From assembly GCA_918026815.1 (NCBI GenBank), contig CAKJVC010000223.1:52615-116614 (forward strand): DNA of 64,000 bases. The letters run 5' to 3'. Shown here in pieces: positions 1 to 9,976 of the stretch. Under the pieces are notes generated by a model. The model worked only from the letters and a program-made list of their open reading frames with translations. It was not told the DNA's origin and searched no databases. Position 1 is the stretch's first letter. Each line of letters starts with the position of its first letter. The position numbers and the translations under genes were made by a program. Source of the stretch: Chalara sp. BL73. Lineage: Eukaryota; Ascomycota; Leotiomycetes; Helotiales.

Positions 1-997
1 GATGCTGCTCAGCTCCTAAGCTGGGATCAATATCGTAGTGTTGTGGGTTTTGCAGTTGGGAGGCGGAGTGCATAACCATATCCTCGGGTGACATCTGATT
101 ATTTATACTGCCGAATCGTTGATGCGCCGTTCCGTTATTGTACCATTGTTTATGTACTAGATCTTGCCCGCCAATATGATGCTCTGGTACTGGTGGATGC
201 CCTGCGCTCTGTGCACTGGTCGTGGATGCTCGCGATCGTGGCCTTTTATTATGGTTGCTTGCGATTGAGCCCGATCGAGGTATCCTATCTTTGCTGGATT
301 CTGTGATGGTAGATTAGCAATTGCAGAGAACGACTAGCAGATGGGGAAATGCTGCTTGTCCCCAAGCGAAAAGTATAATATTACTTACCCATCATTTAGG
401 GAGCAATATTAGTTATGTGAGTAAAGAATGCGCGCCTTGCCGACTATGTCGAGATGGCTGGGCGGGCTTTTGTTATTTGTTTTGGTTTTTGCGACAGAGC
501 TGGAATCTGGTGCAATCCGCGTTTTCCTGGAAGAATAGAAAAATTACCGTGTCCTCGTAAAAATACTTATCCAAGATTGAGGGACTCGAACTTGGGCCGA
601 GCCGCTGTCGAAGTGGTCCGTTGTGGCAGGATGCAATGAATTGTTGTTGTCGTTGTTTATAGAGCGGCAGCAGCCCCAGCAACAAGGACATTTCATGCCA
701 GTCACCTAAGCGAGGGGTGTGTCCATTATATATAGAGTGTGTAAACATCATTGACCTATTTCCGACGCACTGGCGCCGCACATTGTCGCTTACGTATCAA
801 CTCCCGTGCCGTGCTCGTCATATCGCTCTTTCACGGACCTCCACTACAAGCTACGTTGTTATCCCACCATCCACTCCACACACAAAGAATATCAAAACAC
901 CTTCCATCAACGCACCCAGCAATCAAGCCTCATTTGAGAGACTAATTGTTCTTCAAACCCATTTACACCAGCGCAATACCTTGCACTTCGTAGCACG
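1..997. other. Intergenic; promoter and leader of Yop1
   Basis: No convincing coding sequence. A TATA-like stretch (TATATATAG) lies near 725-734. It is followed by a C/A- and C/T-rich stretch from about 830 to 990, typical of a fungal transcription start region and leader, which runs up to the Yop1 start codon. Small open frames here show no recognisable features. Confidence 0.5.
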
Positions 998-1711
998 ATG
1001 TCATTCCAAGATAAGGCACAAGGACATATCTCGCAAATTGATCGTGAGGTAGGTTATCGGTTCATTTTGTATACAGATCTACTAGGATGATCGTAAATCA
1101 TCTCAAGGTGTATATAGTATTGTATTTGGGCTTCACTGATCGATCAATAGCTTTCCAAGTATCCGATCCTGAACAACCTCGAGAAGCAGACCTCTGTTCC
1201 CAAGGTTTATGCTTTTCTTGGTCTTCTTGCTACCTACTTCTTCTTCATCTTCTTCAATATCGGTGGGCAGCTTCTCACCAATCTGGCTGGATTTGTCATT
1301 CCAGGCTATTACTCCCTGGAAGCGCTATTCAGTGTTGGCAAAGCAGATGATACTCAGTGGCTTACTGTAAAGCATATTGACTACTATCCTTTTCTACAAT
1401 AATAGCTAACCGTGTGATTAGTACTGGGTCGTTTTCGCCTTCTTGACTGTATTTGAGAGTGCGGTCAGCGCAGTTTACTGGTTCCCATTCTACTACACTT
1501 TCAAGTTTGTCCTTACCCTTTGGCTCGCGCTTCCAGCTACCGGGTAAGCTTCCTTTTAATTCCATTCACTATGCGTACTAACTAGTCTTACAGTGGTGCC
1601 CAAATCGTCTTCCGGTCCTTCATTCAGCCAGTGTTTGCCAAGTATTTCTCTGGGCCTGGTGCAACAGCCGCAAACTTGCGCTCCAAGACTGATGGCGATA
1701 AAACCCTATAA
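998..1711 (+). CDS. yop1: Yop1, ER-tubule-shaping membrane protein (TB2/DP1/HVA22 family)
   Basis: Four exons (998-1048, 1151-1366, 1422-1543, 1594-1711) join in phase to a 168-aa protein, the usual length of Yop1. The short first exon encodes MSFQDKAQGHISQIDRE. Two long hydrophobic hairpins follow: about residues 30-70 (YAFLGLLATYFFFIFFN, then GGQLLTNLAGF and PGYYSLEAL) and about 90-146 (YWVVFAFLTVFESAVSAVYW onward). The family has this reticulon-like hairpin layout. Yop1/REEP5 proteins insert into ER tubules, stabilise membrane curvature and in yeast bind the Rab factor Yip1. All introns are GT-AG and 50-102 nt long. The start was chosen because the first exon matches the family N terminus and joins in phase. 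Identification rests on the overall hydrophobic pattern and the ESAVSAVYWFPFYY core. Confidence 0.93.
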
Positions 1712-2377
1712 AGAAGATATTCAAGAATGGAGGCCTCATTTGCCTGTTTCTCTGGCAATGAATCTACAACGAGTCAATGAGGACTTTCGTATCGGGGCGG
1801 TTTATTACACATGAAACGCTATGGGTTATGGAATGGAGGATGTCTGGTAGTTATCAAACATGATGGTATGATGGCAGCCTAGAAATAATGGAAAGCAGGG
1901 CTTAGAGACGATTTTCTTTGGGATGGGGAGTCTTGTTGGTTGGTCTGTCTATATAAATCACTTGTGGGGTCCCTGTCAATTCGGCGGAGCCTCAATGAAG
2001 CGTTGATTATCTTGAACAAGCTCTCATGAAAGAGAATCTTTGACTCTTGTGGTAATCTTATCTGATCTAATAGATATGCCATTACTGGAGACAAGACTAT
2101 TATTATTCTCGACTAACAAATTTGTGTGCAACTGCCGTCCTTTCCGCCACCCCACCCACGTGCTTACCTCGCTCGGTCAGCCTTGGCCCAAGCGCTGGGA
2201 GGTACAAGTGTTTGAGAAAGTCAACGACGACAGGATTAAAGGAATACAGCAATTTTTACTCCAGAGACTTGACGTGCAACTATGCCTCGAAGCAACTAAA
2301 ATCTGCCATCAATATCCCCTCTCGGGTGTTCAGATACAATTAGGGGCAACCTTCCAAATGCCCTCCGCGCATACGCA
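1712..2377. other. Intergenic between Yop1 and Mid1
   Basis: This holds the Yop1 3' flank and the upstream region of the Mid1 gene. I see no gene. The short overlapping frames lack recognisable motifs. Confidence 0.4.
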
Positions 2378-4420
2378 ATGCCACTTCCAAAGCTCAATCC
2401 GCTTCAGTCGCGGCTTGTGGCATCTGTTATAGCATCTACAACCCTCCTGTTGTTGTATTACGTTTTCCTGAATGCCCATTTTGCATATGCAGCCGAACTA
2501 GGGTCTATACAGCACGAGGATCATAACCACAACCGATTAGGAGAGCGGCCCTTCCTAGTTGTCGAAAGAGAAGACTTGGATATAAGAGATACAGGAGAGT
2601 ATTCGGGATCCATACTAGGATTTAATGGAGGCATTGTTGCGAGAGCGCCGCAGACACCTACTGCGAGCGACCCGCAACCTTTATTGAACAATGTGCCCAT
2701 CGCCGACAACGTAGAGCAAGGAGAAACCAGATCGTATTCCTTTCTCAAAGCGTCAGTGTTTGGTAACCTCTCTGCGCCTACAGCTGGGCTTCCTTCTTTG
2801 ATACAAGCTCGAGGAATTGAAGTTGGAACCAAGGATCATGGGATACACCGGCCTATTGATTTCACGGATGATGATGAGCTGGATCCATCATCGGAATTGA
2901 AACCCCGACAGTCAGTCTCAGGAGACGTCAGAACCGTTTACATATCTGTGAATACATGCGCTCAACCCGCACCAGTCCAAAATACCACGATAGAACCACC
3001 TCCTCAACTTGAGCTGTATGTTTCTCTGTTCGCGAACAATACGAATCCTGGGCCCAACAGTGATTCAAGCACACAGGAACGACATGTTCTTGATCGAGGT
3101 GCAGTAATGGTGAAGGTTAATGCAACCGGTGATGTGTTCATTGGTCTCTTTGGCCAATCTACGACTGCCTATAAGAACGTTTGGAGCGCCCAAATTGCAG
3201 TATCGATTGACGGGTTCTACCACAACTTTCACAACCTCGATGACTCAAGTCTAGATTTGGCTATTGTCGATAGTGACGCTAGCGCATCCATGTTAATAAC
3301 AGGCAACCTTACAAGTGAGGATCAGAATAGTTCAGTCTATCAATCTTGGATGAAGACTTCTCCGCCTTTTGTTCTGTTTGCAAGTAATGCAAACGACCAG
3401 TCCATATATGGACTTCAACATTCATATTGTGGTTTATCAAAGCTTGCGAGCATAAAGCCAAATAATGCGCAAAATGCGGAAAACGTAAAGGCAAGCATCA
3501 CAAATATGACCTGGGGAGGAAATAATCAGCCAAGACAGCGATTCTACCTTAGTGGTTTGACGAGTAGTTCGACTTATAATGTCGTCTTAGGGATGTTTGG
3601 AAACTCCACTAATGGTGGTGATAATGTCGTTGGTGGTGGTGGCCAAATCTGGGAGATGCAGACCATCACAACACTTTCAGGTATGCAAACAAGTTCCCCT
3701 GTTCATATCAACACCTTACTAATATACACAGGTGGTAACTGCGCTCTCGTTTTTGACCTCTCGTTTTGCTCGCAAACTGCATATGCTGTACCTGTTAATC
3801 CGAATATCTTCCCCAACATCACCACCCTTTCTGCCTTCTACGATAATGCTACTCAAGCTCAGTACAAGTTCTTTGAGAAGGTTCTTGCGCAAATACCATG
3901 CGAGACCACATCATCTGCCCAGTACTCCCTCGCAAGAAAATGCGACGATTGCGCCGCTGCTTATAAGCAGTGGCTCTGTGCGGTCACCATCCCTCGATGT
4001 ACTGACTGGTCATTGAATGACATCACCAAGCCGTGGCTTCAGCAACGTAACATGCTTCAACCATTCCCAAATCGAACCATGGTTGGCGACTGGCCTCTAT
4101 TGAAGGCCGCAAACCAGTCAGCGTTTCTGAGATCATCACGAAATGCAAATATTGATACCACGGTCCAACCAGGTCCCTATAACGAAGTTCTACCATGTGA
4201 TGACTTGTGCTATGGCATTGTGCAGAGCTGCCCCGCATCCATGGGTTTCATGTGCCCCAGACCAGGGTCTACATCGTTCAATCATAGCTACGCAGTGACT
4301 AGCGAAAAGAAGTGCAACTATCCTGGTAATCAAGGGACAATTTCCTTGGGCCAAAGGTTGAGTGCAGCAGGTTTTAATATGCTCATTACCCTGGTGGTCG
4401 TGGGCTGGATGTTTGTATGA
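2378..4420 (+). CDS. mid1: Mid1-like stretch-activated calcium channel regulatory subunit
   Basis: The reading frame is open across 680 codons, but positions 3681-3731 look like a 51-nt intron (GTATGC...CACAG). Removing it restores TLSGGNCALVFDLSFC, so the mature protein is about 663 aa. Mid1 partners the Cch1 pore subunit in the high-affinity calcium influx system used during mating, cell-wall and ER stress. The sequence shows an N-terminal hydrophobic signal or anchor (about residues 12-38), many N-glycosylation sequons, and a C-terminal cysteine-rich domain ending in PCDDLCYGIVQSCP and MGFMCPRP, a pattern typical of Mid1. A final hydrophobic tail (MLITLVVVGWMFV) follows. The start is the first ATG directly before the hydrophobic segment. 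The intron length is a multiple of three and contains no stop, so a retained form would also be open. Confidence 0.9.
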   Translation: MPLPKLNPLQSRLVASVIASTTLLLLYYVFLNAHFAYAAELGSIQHEDHNHNRLGERPFLVVEREDLDIRDTGEYSGSILGFNGGIVARAPQTPTASDPQPLLNNVPIADNVEQGETRSYSFLKASVFGNLSAPTAGLPSLIQARGIEVGTKDHGIHRPIDFTDDDELDPSSELKPRQSVSGDVRTVYISVNTCAQPAPVQNTTIEPPPQLELYVSLFANNTNPGPNSDSSTQERHVLDRGAVMVKVNATGDVFIGLFGQSTTAYKNVWSAQIAVSIDGFYHNFHNLDDSSLDLAIVDSDASASMLITGNLTSEDQNSSVYQSWMKTSPPFVLFASNANDQSIYGLQHSYCGLSKLASIKPNNAQNAENVKASITNMTWGGNNQPRQRFYLSGLTSSSTYNVVLGMFGNSTNGGDNVVGGGGQIWEMQTITTLSGMQTSSPVHINTLLIYTGGNCALVFDLSFCSQTAYAVPVNPNIFPNITTLSAFYDNATQAQYKFFEKVLAQIPCETTSSAQYSLARKCDDCAAAYKQWLCAVTIPRCTDWSLNDITKPWLQQRNMLQPFPNRTMVGDWPLLKAANQSAFLRSSRNANIDTTVQPGPYNEVLPCDDLCYGIVQSCPASMGFMCPRPGSTSFNHSYAVTSEKKCNYPGNQGTISLGQRLSAAGFNMLITLVVVGWMFV

Positions 4421-7400
4421 TAATGAAGGACTCACGATACCAAGGCATAGCAGCGCGCATTAGATGGAGTTAGGGCGGAAATTTTGATTAATAATGGATT
4501 GTGCATACAAGGTAATTGCATAAGGAGTATATCGATTTCAGCCGTTTCGGTAGTGCGAGGATTATGTATTTACTGCACTACGATATAGATTTGGGCCATA
4601 TGTTAAATGACATCACCTGTTCTCTATTATGAAGGGCACTATGGGAAGAGCTCTGAGGAGAGAATATACCTTACGTGTTCTTGTATCCAATGACATCCGA
4701 CACTGCACCTTGATATCTAGGTTACAAGCATTCATTATAACAATTCCTTGCATGCCTCGGGAAATTCAACGTTTGAAATTTAATGCTTGGGTTCGACATA
4801 CATATAATTACCGTTTGACTCGGGACAAATATTCTTAGTTGAGGATATAGGTGTTGAGTGAAAACAGTCCACCCTGGCATTCCATACTCCATATCTTTAA
4901 GAAATATGGTGGTAACGCCGAGTATGAAAGCTTCCCGTTTCAAGAAACATAACTCCGAATAATCCTGAGAGAACTACGCGGCAATGTCAGTGAATGGCGC
5001 GTGTCACAGGGATGACGGGTATGACTTGTATGGTGGGCTATATCAAGAGATTAGAAAACAACGGGCAAATTGTTTAAGAGACATCCTCTCTTCCTCCTCT
5101 ACCTGTATCTTTAGTGGAGCAGGCTCACCCAATCTGAATTGTCTAATGCATCTTACAGTCCTTCGAACCTAAGTGTTATAGCTAGTCACCTTGTCGCTTT
5201 TGCATGTCATCTCTTTCGCAATATTCTTGCAAAGATGTGATGCAAAAAGCGCCAAAATCGACGAGATTGTGCATGATTAAATGAACTGAAAAATCGCTCA
5301 GCTACAAGGCTGCACCTCTTTCCTCCAATATGCATCCAAGAACTCAGTTCGGACCAAACCTGGTCTTTAGAAAATGGCAAAGGTTGGTTTGTGTGTCAAT
5401 GTACAACACTGACAGCCCCCAAAACCCGCAATGCAATATATTTCTTCTCCGTTCTTCGGACTTTGTTGTTGATACAACCCGTCCGAGACTTGCGGGCACC
5501 TGGCAGAGATGTTTTTTTTTCAACGTGACCACGCACATCTAGCAAGCTGTGCATTATTCGCACAATTGGACCAATCTAGCCTATCTTTTCAGATGCTTTT
5601 TTTCTCGCGTGCAAATAAAACGCCTAACTAGAATAGAGACGGCGTTTAGATGGTGGGTAGAGGGAACCTTAGGCTTTCAGGCTGCTAGCTTAAGGAGTTG
5701 TCTATATAGAAAACACCCTTTCCATAATCTTCATGAATCCCATATACTAGAGGGAGGACAGACTCCATTCTGCCGGTAGAGTACAATAAACGGCAATTGG
5801 GTCCCAAGCATGACCCAAAAGTGTGAAAAGTCTTCAATATGTGGATTGTGGAGTGCAAATACTTGCAAGGTCACCGCTGCGCAAGATCCCACTTGGGTCT
5901 TGAAGCATGATATGAAGGAGCTGTTAGATTAGTGCAAGCTCATAACTAGCAAGACGCGGCTTTCTCAGGAGGTCAGGAGGACCAGCCGTGAAGCCGTGAA
6001 AGAAAGCCTACTTTCCAACTTGGAAGATAAGTAGATAGCTAGCTGGTCGGCAGATCCGACAGTCCACAATCCTTACTGTACAGTTACAGTAAAAGCTACG
6101 ACGTCATAAAGCCAATAACGCTATAGTACATGAAGAAACAAGCTTTCACATGGCACCAGATTGGAGGTGAGCTAATGGCTCGAAAAAAAGAGGGGCCAGA
6201 ACCCAGGCTGAGTCGAGACTCATGATGTGCTGTACAAAAGCGCAATTTTAATATCTGACGGCTTTTTCATGCTGCGGATGTCTCCTGAGGAGCCCAGTAA
6301 GACCGAGCACATACAATTTCGAGTCGAGGAAAACAAAAGAAAAAGGCAGGATATCAAGCAGCAATGGATATATAATTATTTCTGGTTAAAGAGACCTATA
6401 TTTTCAAGTATAGTGAGTTAGAGAGAGAAAGGGAGAGAGGTCTGTGAGTGTATATCCAAGTCTGATTCATGGGGGGGGGGGGGGGGATGATTGGCTGTAA
6501 CGCGTTAACGCGTCGGGGTTCTCTTTACGCGCTTTTTTGTTTTGATTTTTCTTGCTCCTGCTTGGCACGGCGCGTTTTGGTTCTGGCCGCGTCAATTCGA
6601 CCAAAGCCCGATTATACTGTAACCTCCATAGAGAATTGGCGCCCAATCACTTTCACCGACCTTGACAACTGCCAGACAGGTCCAGGTTGCCCGTGTTGCC
6701 AGTCGGAGATACATAGATGTGTTGTCTCATCACATCTCTCTCTGTTTTGATCCTACCCGTTCATTCTTCCTCTTTCCCTGCAAGAACAGTGCCCCATTGA
6801 CTTTGACACCCATAACCATAGCCATAACCATATCCATATCCATATCCATACCGCTCCACCCTGCTCCGGCACTTCTCTTCATTCATTCTACCAACCAACA
6901 ATCAGGCTTGCTTTTCCATTGATACGCCAAGCTAAGCTGCTCGCTGACTAGCTTCGCACGGGGGATCAGCTAAATGCTAGGTTTCCAGCTATTTCCAGCA
7001 TACGGGACAGCTTTCTTACATCGTTTGGGCACGTCGTCTAACCTTGCTCTCGCGCCAAGTTGTATGTGCCCACATCTTTGCCCGGCATAAGGTATCCATA
7101 TCCATTGTTTGATTCTAAAGGACGTTTTGCATGCAAAATTCTGCAACTCTACTTTGCTTCCCCGCTCAGCCCGTCTTTTATCAGCTGCTACATCTGCGCT
7201 GCCCTGGGTTGCACCGTTGGTCTGTTAGCCTTCTTCCTCTTCCCTCAGCCTCTGGCCTTGTCCCATCTGCCCCCAACCGCAGGATCCGACAGACTTTCCA
7301 ACCGAACAGCCTCACCCTCACTTCTGCTACACCCCCAACATTGTTCACCTTCACCTTTACGCCGGACTGGACAGCAGGAATACGCACCAGCCATTGAATA

Positions 7401-7732
7401 ACTTGCAACTATATTGAAAAAAGGTCACCCTTGCTTCCTCTCAGGCTCTTCTTTGTGTGGATTCCACCTGTAATCTCGCTCCACAATCCGATCGACGATC
7501 TTAGCCCAGCCTGAACCGACCCTTCACCCACCCGCCCAAGGTATGCATATCCCCCCCAATAACCGCCTCTTCTCTTTTACTATACTACCTACTCACTTCT
7601 CATCTCTCGACAAAGCTAACCTCGCATCCTAAAGCACTTGACTGTCTTTGCTTTCACCCTTGAACACGTCTCGTCCGGAGCAATACAACACTTCTTTACT
7701 AGTCGAAGCGACAGCGCGTCGCCGACTCTACA
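4421..7732. other. Long intergenic; forkhead gene upstream region
   Basis: About 3.3 kb without a supportable gene. Features seen: a G run of about 16 at 6471-6487; a GA-rich stretch at 6418-6440; a CCATAT/CCATAA hexamer repeat at about 6810-6855; and a pyrimidine-rich stretch from about 7140 to 7730 that is probably the transcribed leader of the forkhead gene. Small frames in this stretch have no recognisable domains. A leader intron is possible (GTATGC near 7540 to an AG near 7616) but unproven. Confidence 0.4.
6810..6855. repeat. CCATAT-type hexamer tandem repeat
   Basis: Successive CCATAA/CCATAG/CCATAT hexamers are repeated about seven times with small variations. It lies upstream of the forkhead gene and looks like simple-sequence DNA. 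Confidence 0.7.
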
Positions 7733-9976
7733 ATGGCGTCGACGCGTTTTACCCCTTTGGAAATCTATCAAGATCCAGCCGATGCCTGCGACCATGCACC
7801 TATGCCATCGATGCAAAGCTTCTCGAGCATTAAGAAACCATCACCACTTCGTTCTCTGAAGAATGCAAGCACGAGGAGGAACATTGTGCTTAATCCTCCA
7901 CAGACGGGAGGCGTCAAGCGGTCCCCTTTAAAGTCGAATCCACAATCATCCAGCTCTCCCTTACGAGCACCATTCAGCAGCAAGCTCAACTCAATATCGA
8001 TGCCACCGCCTGGAGGATCACACCATAACACCGATTCTCTTAAGAAAAAGCAACCATTGATGTCAAAGTTCAAACCACAAAAATCACACTTTCCAATTTA
8101 TCCCAATGTGGGACAGGTGGACAAGGAGAACTATACACAGCCCCTGTATCAACAATCATATGATGGATTTCCTGCAGGTAACTTTTCGTTGGAGGGATTG
8201 TACCCAAGACCAGCCCCTAAACGTACATTAATGGACGCTGCGCCAATTCAGGAGTCGAGGCCAATCAAGAGAGCTCGAGTGGAAGAAACAGCGGAGGAAG
8301 AAGAGGCATTTGACCAGCAGCAGGAGCTGCCCGCCCCGGATTCATTTCCACCACTCGTCGATGACGGAACCAAACCCTCGTATAGTTACGCGCAACTAAT
8401 TGGAATGTCCATCCTCAGGGCTCCGAACCGCCGTTTAACACTAGCTCAAATCTACAAATGGATCTCGGATAGCTTTAGTTTTTATCATGCAGCTGAAACT
8501 GGCTGGCAGAATAGTATCCGTCATAACCTTAGTCTCAACAAGGCCTTCATCAAGCAGGAGCGACCCAAAGACGACCCAGGGAAGGGCAACTATTGGGCCA
8601 TCCAGCCCGGAATGGAGCATCAGTTTATCAAGGAAAAGACTACCAAGAAGGCCGGTCCTAACGAGAGTGTTTCTATTCTGTCGGCCAATCTTGCACTCAA
8701 CGAGCCAGAAGGTCCGCATAAAGTCATTAAGCCAGCACAGGGAGCCCAGGATCTCCCCTTGCAGCCAGCATACGCCATTCCAGAGTCTCAACTACCCACG
8801 CATGCAGAATTGTCGTCAGACGCGACGATACCAGCATCTGACGCATTTGTTACTGACAATGAGAACGAGGAGCATTTACCATCTTCGCCACTCATTAACT
8901 CGTCGCCTCCAGCTGTTATGCACTCATCACCTCCAGTATCTCGACACATAGGCAGGCGGCAGGACACCCCGCCTCCTGTACCGCGTTTTCCCTCGTCCTC
9001 TAGAACAAGATCCCACAAAAGGAAATTTGCTTCCATGGATGACAGTGGGTATATCTCATCCTTAGATTCATCTGCGTTGCGTCCACATCAGCTCGGTCGT
9101 CTCTTACCCTCAGATGTTGATCGGCCAAGAATCAAACGAGGTCGTGCGGAAGAGGAGATTGCCCGGCTACGCGGCTCTTCTTATGATAGTCCATCAAAAG
9201 GACGTGCCTTGTCAACCTTTGGAATGCCATCTTCGAGCCCCTTCCGCCGGGATCCTAAACCAACATCCACGCAGATGTTGCCACCACTCACTCCTGCCTT
9301 GAAGCTAAAGGCTCCTTTGAAGGCGCCTCCATCAGCATCGCCCAACACGAACCTTCAACTGCATAGAGATCGTGTCCGAGAGATGGTTGGATCACCTCTT
9401 CGCTCTGTTGACATCCTTCATGATGACCTACAACCATGGGACTCATATCTTAGCGTGGATGATGCTCCATTACTTTATGACTTCTCTGGTGGATTCAACT
9501 TTCTAGATAACTCAGGTTTTCTTTCGGTTCCTGGCAATGGGTCTCCTGAGAAAAGATCGGCAAAAAGACCACGCCTAGATCGCTCCAAATCGGCCAATAT
9601 CTTAGCGGATATAACAAATTCCAATACGAAGGACATTGTTACAACCCCAAAAGTCAAACTTCAACCAAGTATGGGTTCCTCGTTCTTTAATTCACCGCTC
9701 AAAGGTCTCGGCCTGTTAGGTTCGCCTAGCAAACAGCTCAACTTTGATTCTCCCAGCAAAGTTGGATCGCCATTCAACCTTGCTGCTTTTGAATTGCCTG
9801 CAGAAGATGAGTTCTTCGGTGCTGAATTCTTGTCAGAGGAGATCAATGATTTTGGTGGAATGGATATCATGCAAGGATTCCAAAAAATTGGCGCAAATGG
9901 CCAGGCCGCAAGGTCAACACCAAAACCCGACAGTGCTAGACCGTCCTTTGCACGGAGTTTTACTAGTCGCTTTTAA
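7733..9976 (+). CDS. Forkhead (winged-helix) transcription factor, Hcm1/Sep1-like
   Basis: A single uninterrupted 747-aa frame. The forkhead domain covers about residues 214-303: KPSYSYAQLIGMSILRAP, then LTLAQIYKWISDSFSFY and the recognition helix GWQNSIRHNLSLNKAF, ending GKGNYWAIQPG. No FHA domain is visible, which points to the yeast Hcm1/S. pombe Sep1 group (S-phase and septation/cell-cycle gene expression) rather than Fkh1/Fkh2. The rest is low-complexity and Ser/Pro-rich with many S/T-P sites (SPLR, SPSK, SSP), consistent with CDK phosphorylation, plus basic clusters (KRAR, KRPR) that may serve nuclear import. The start is the first ATG of the frame, just after a pyrimidine-rich leader. 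The subfamily assignment is inference from the missing FHA domain and overall layout. Confidence 0.92.
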   Translation: MASTRFTPLEIYQDPADACDHAPMPSMQSFSSIKKPSPLRSLKNASTRRNIVLNPPQTGGVKRSPLKSNPQSSSSPLRAPFSSKLNSISMPPPGGSHHNTDSLKKKQPLMSKFKPQKSHFPIYPNVGQVDKENYTQPLYQQSYDGFPAGNFSLEGLYPRPAPKRTLMDAAPIQESRPIKRARVEETAEEEEAFDQQQELPAPDSFPPLVDDGTKPSYSYAQLIGMSILRAPNRRLTLAQIYKWISDSFSFYHAAETGWQNSIRHNLSLNKAFIKQERPKDDPGKGNYWAIQPGMEHQFIKEKTTKKAGPNESVSILSANLALNEPEGPHKVIKPAQGAQDLPLQPAYAIPESQLPTHAELSSDATIPASDAFVTDNENEEHLPSSPLINSSPPAVMHSSPPVSRHIGRRQDTPPPVPRFPSSSRTRSHKRKFASMDDSGYISSLDSSALRPHQLGRLLPSDVDRPRIKRGRAEEEIARLRGSSYDSPSKGRALSTFGMPSSSPFRRDPKPTSTQMLPPLTPALKLKAPLKAPPSASPNTNLQLHRDRVREMVGSPLRSVDILHDDLQPWDSYLSVDDAPLLYDFSGGFNFLDNSGFLSVPGNGSPEKRSAKRPRLDRSKSANILADITNSNTKDIVTTPKVKLQPSMGSSFFNSPLKGLGLLGSPSKQLNFDSPSKVGSPFNLAAFELPAEDEFFGAEFLSEEINDFGGMDIMQGFQKIGANGQAARSTPKPDSARPSFARSFTSRF

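Noticed and set aside
570..610. Minus-strand tRNA suggested by GTTCGAGTCC
   Set aside because: The flanking bases do not form the 5-bp T stem and no cloverleaf can be drawn.
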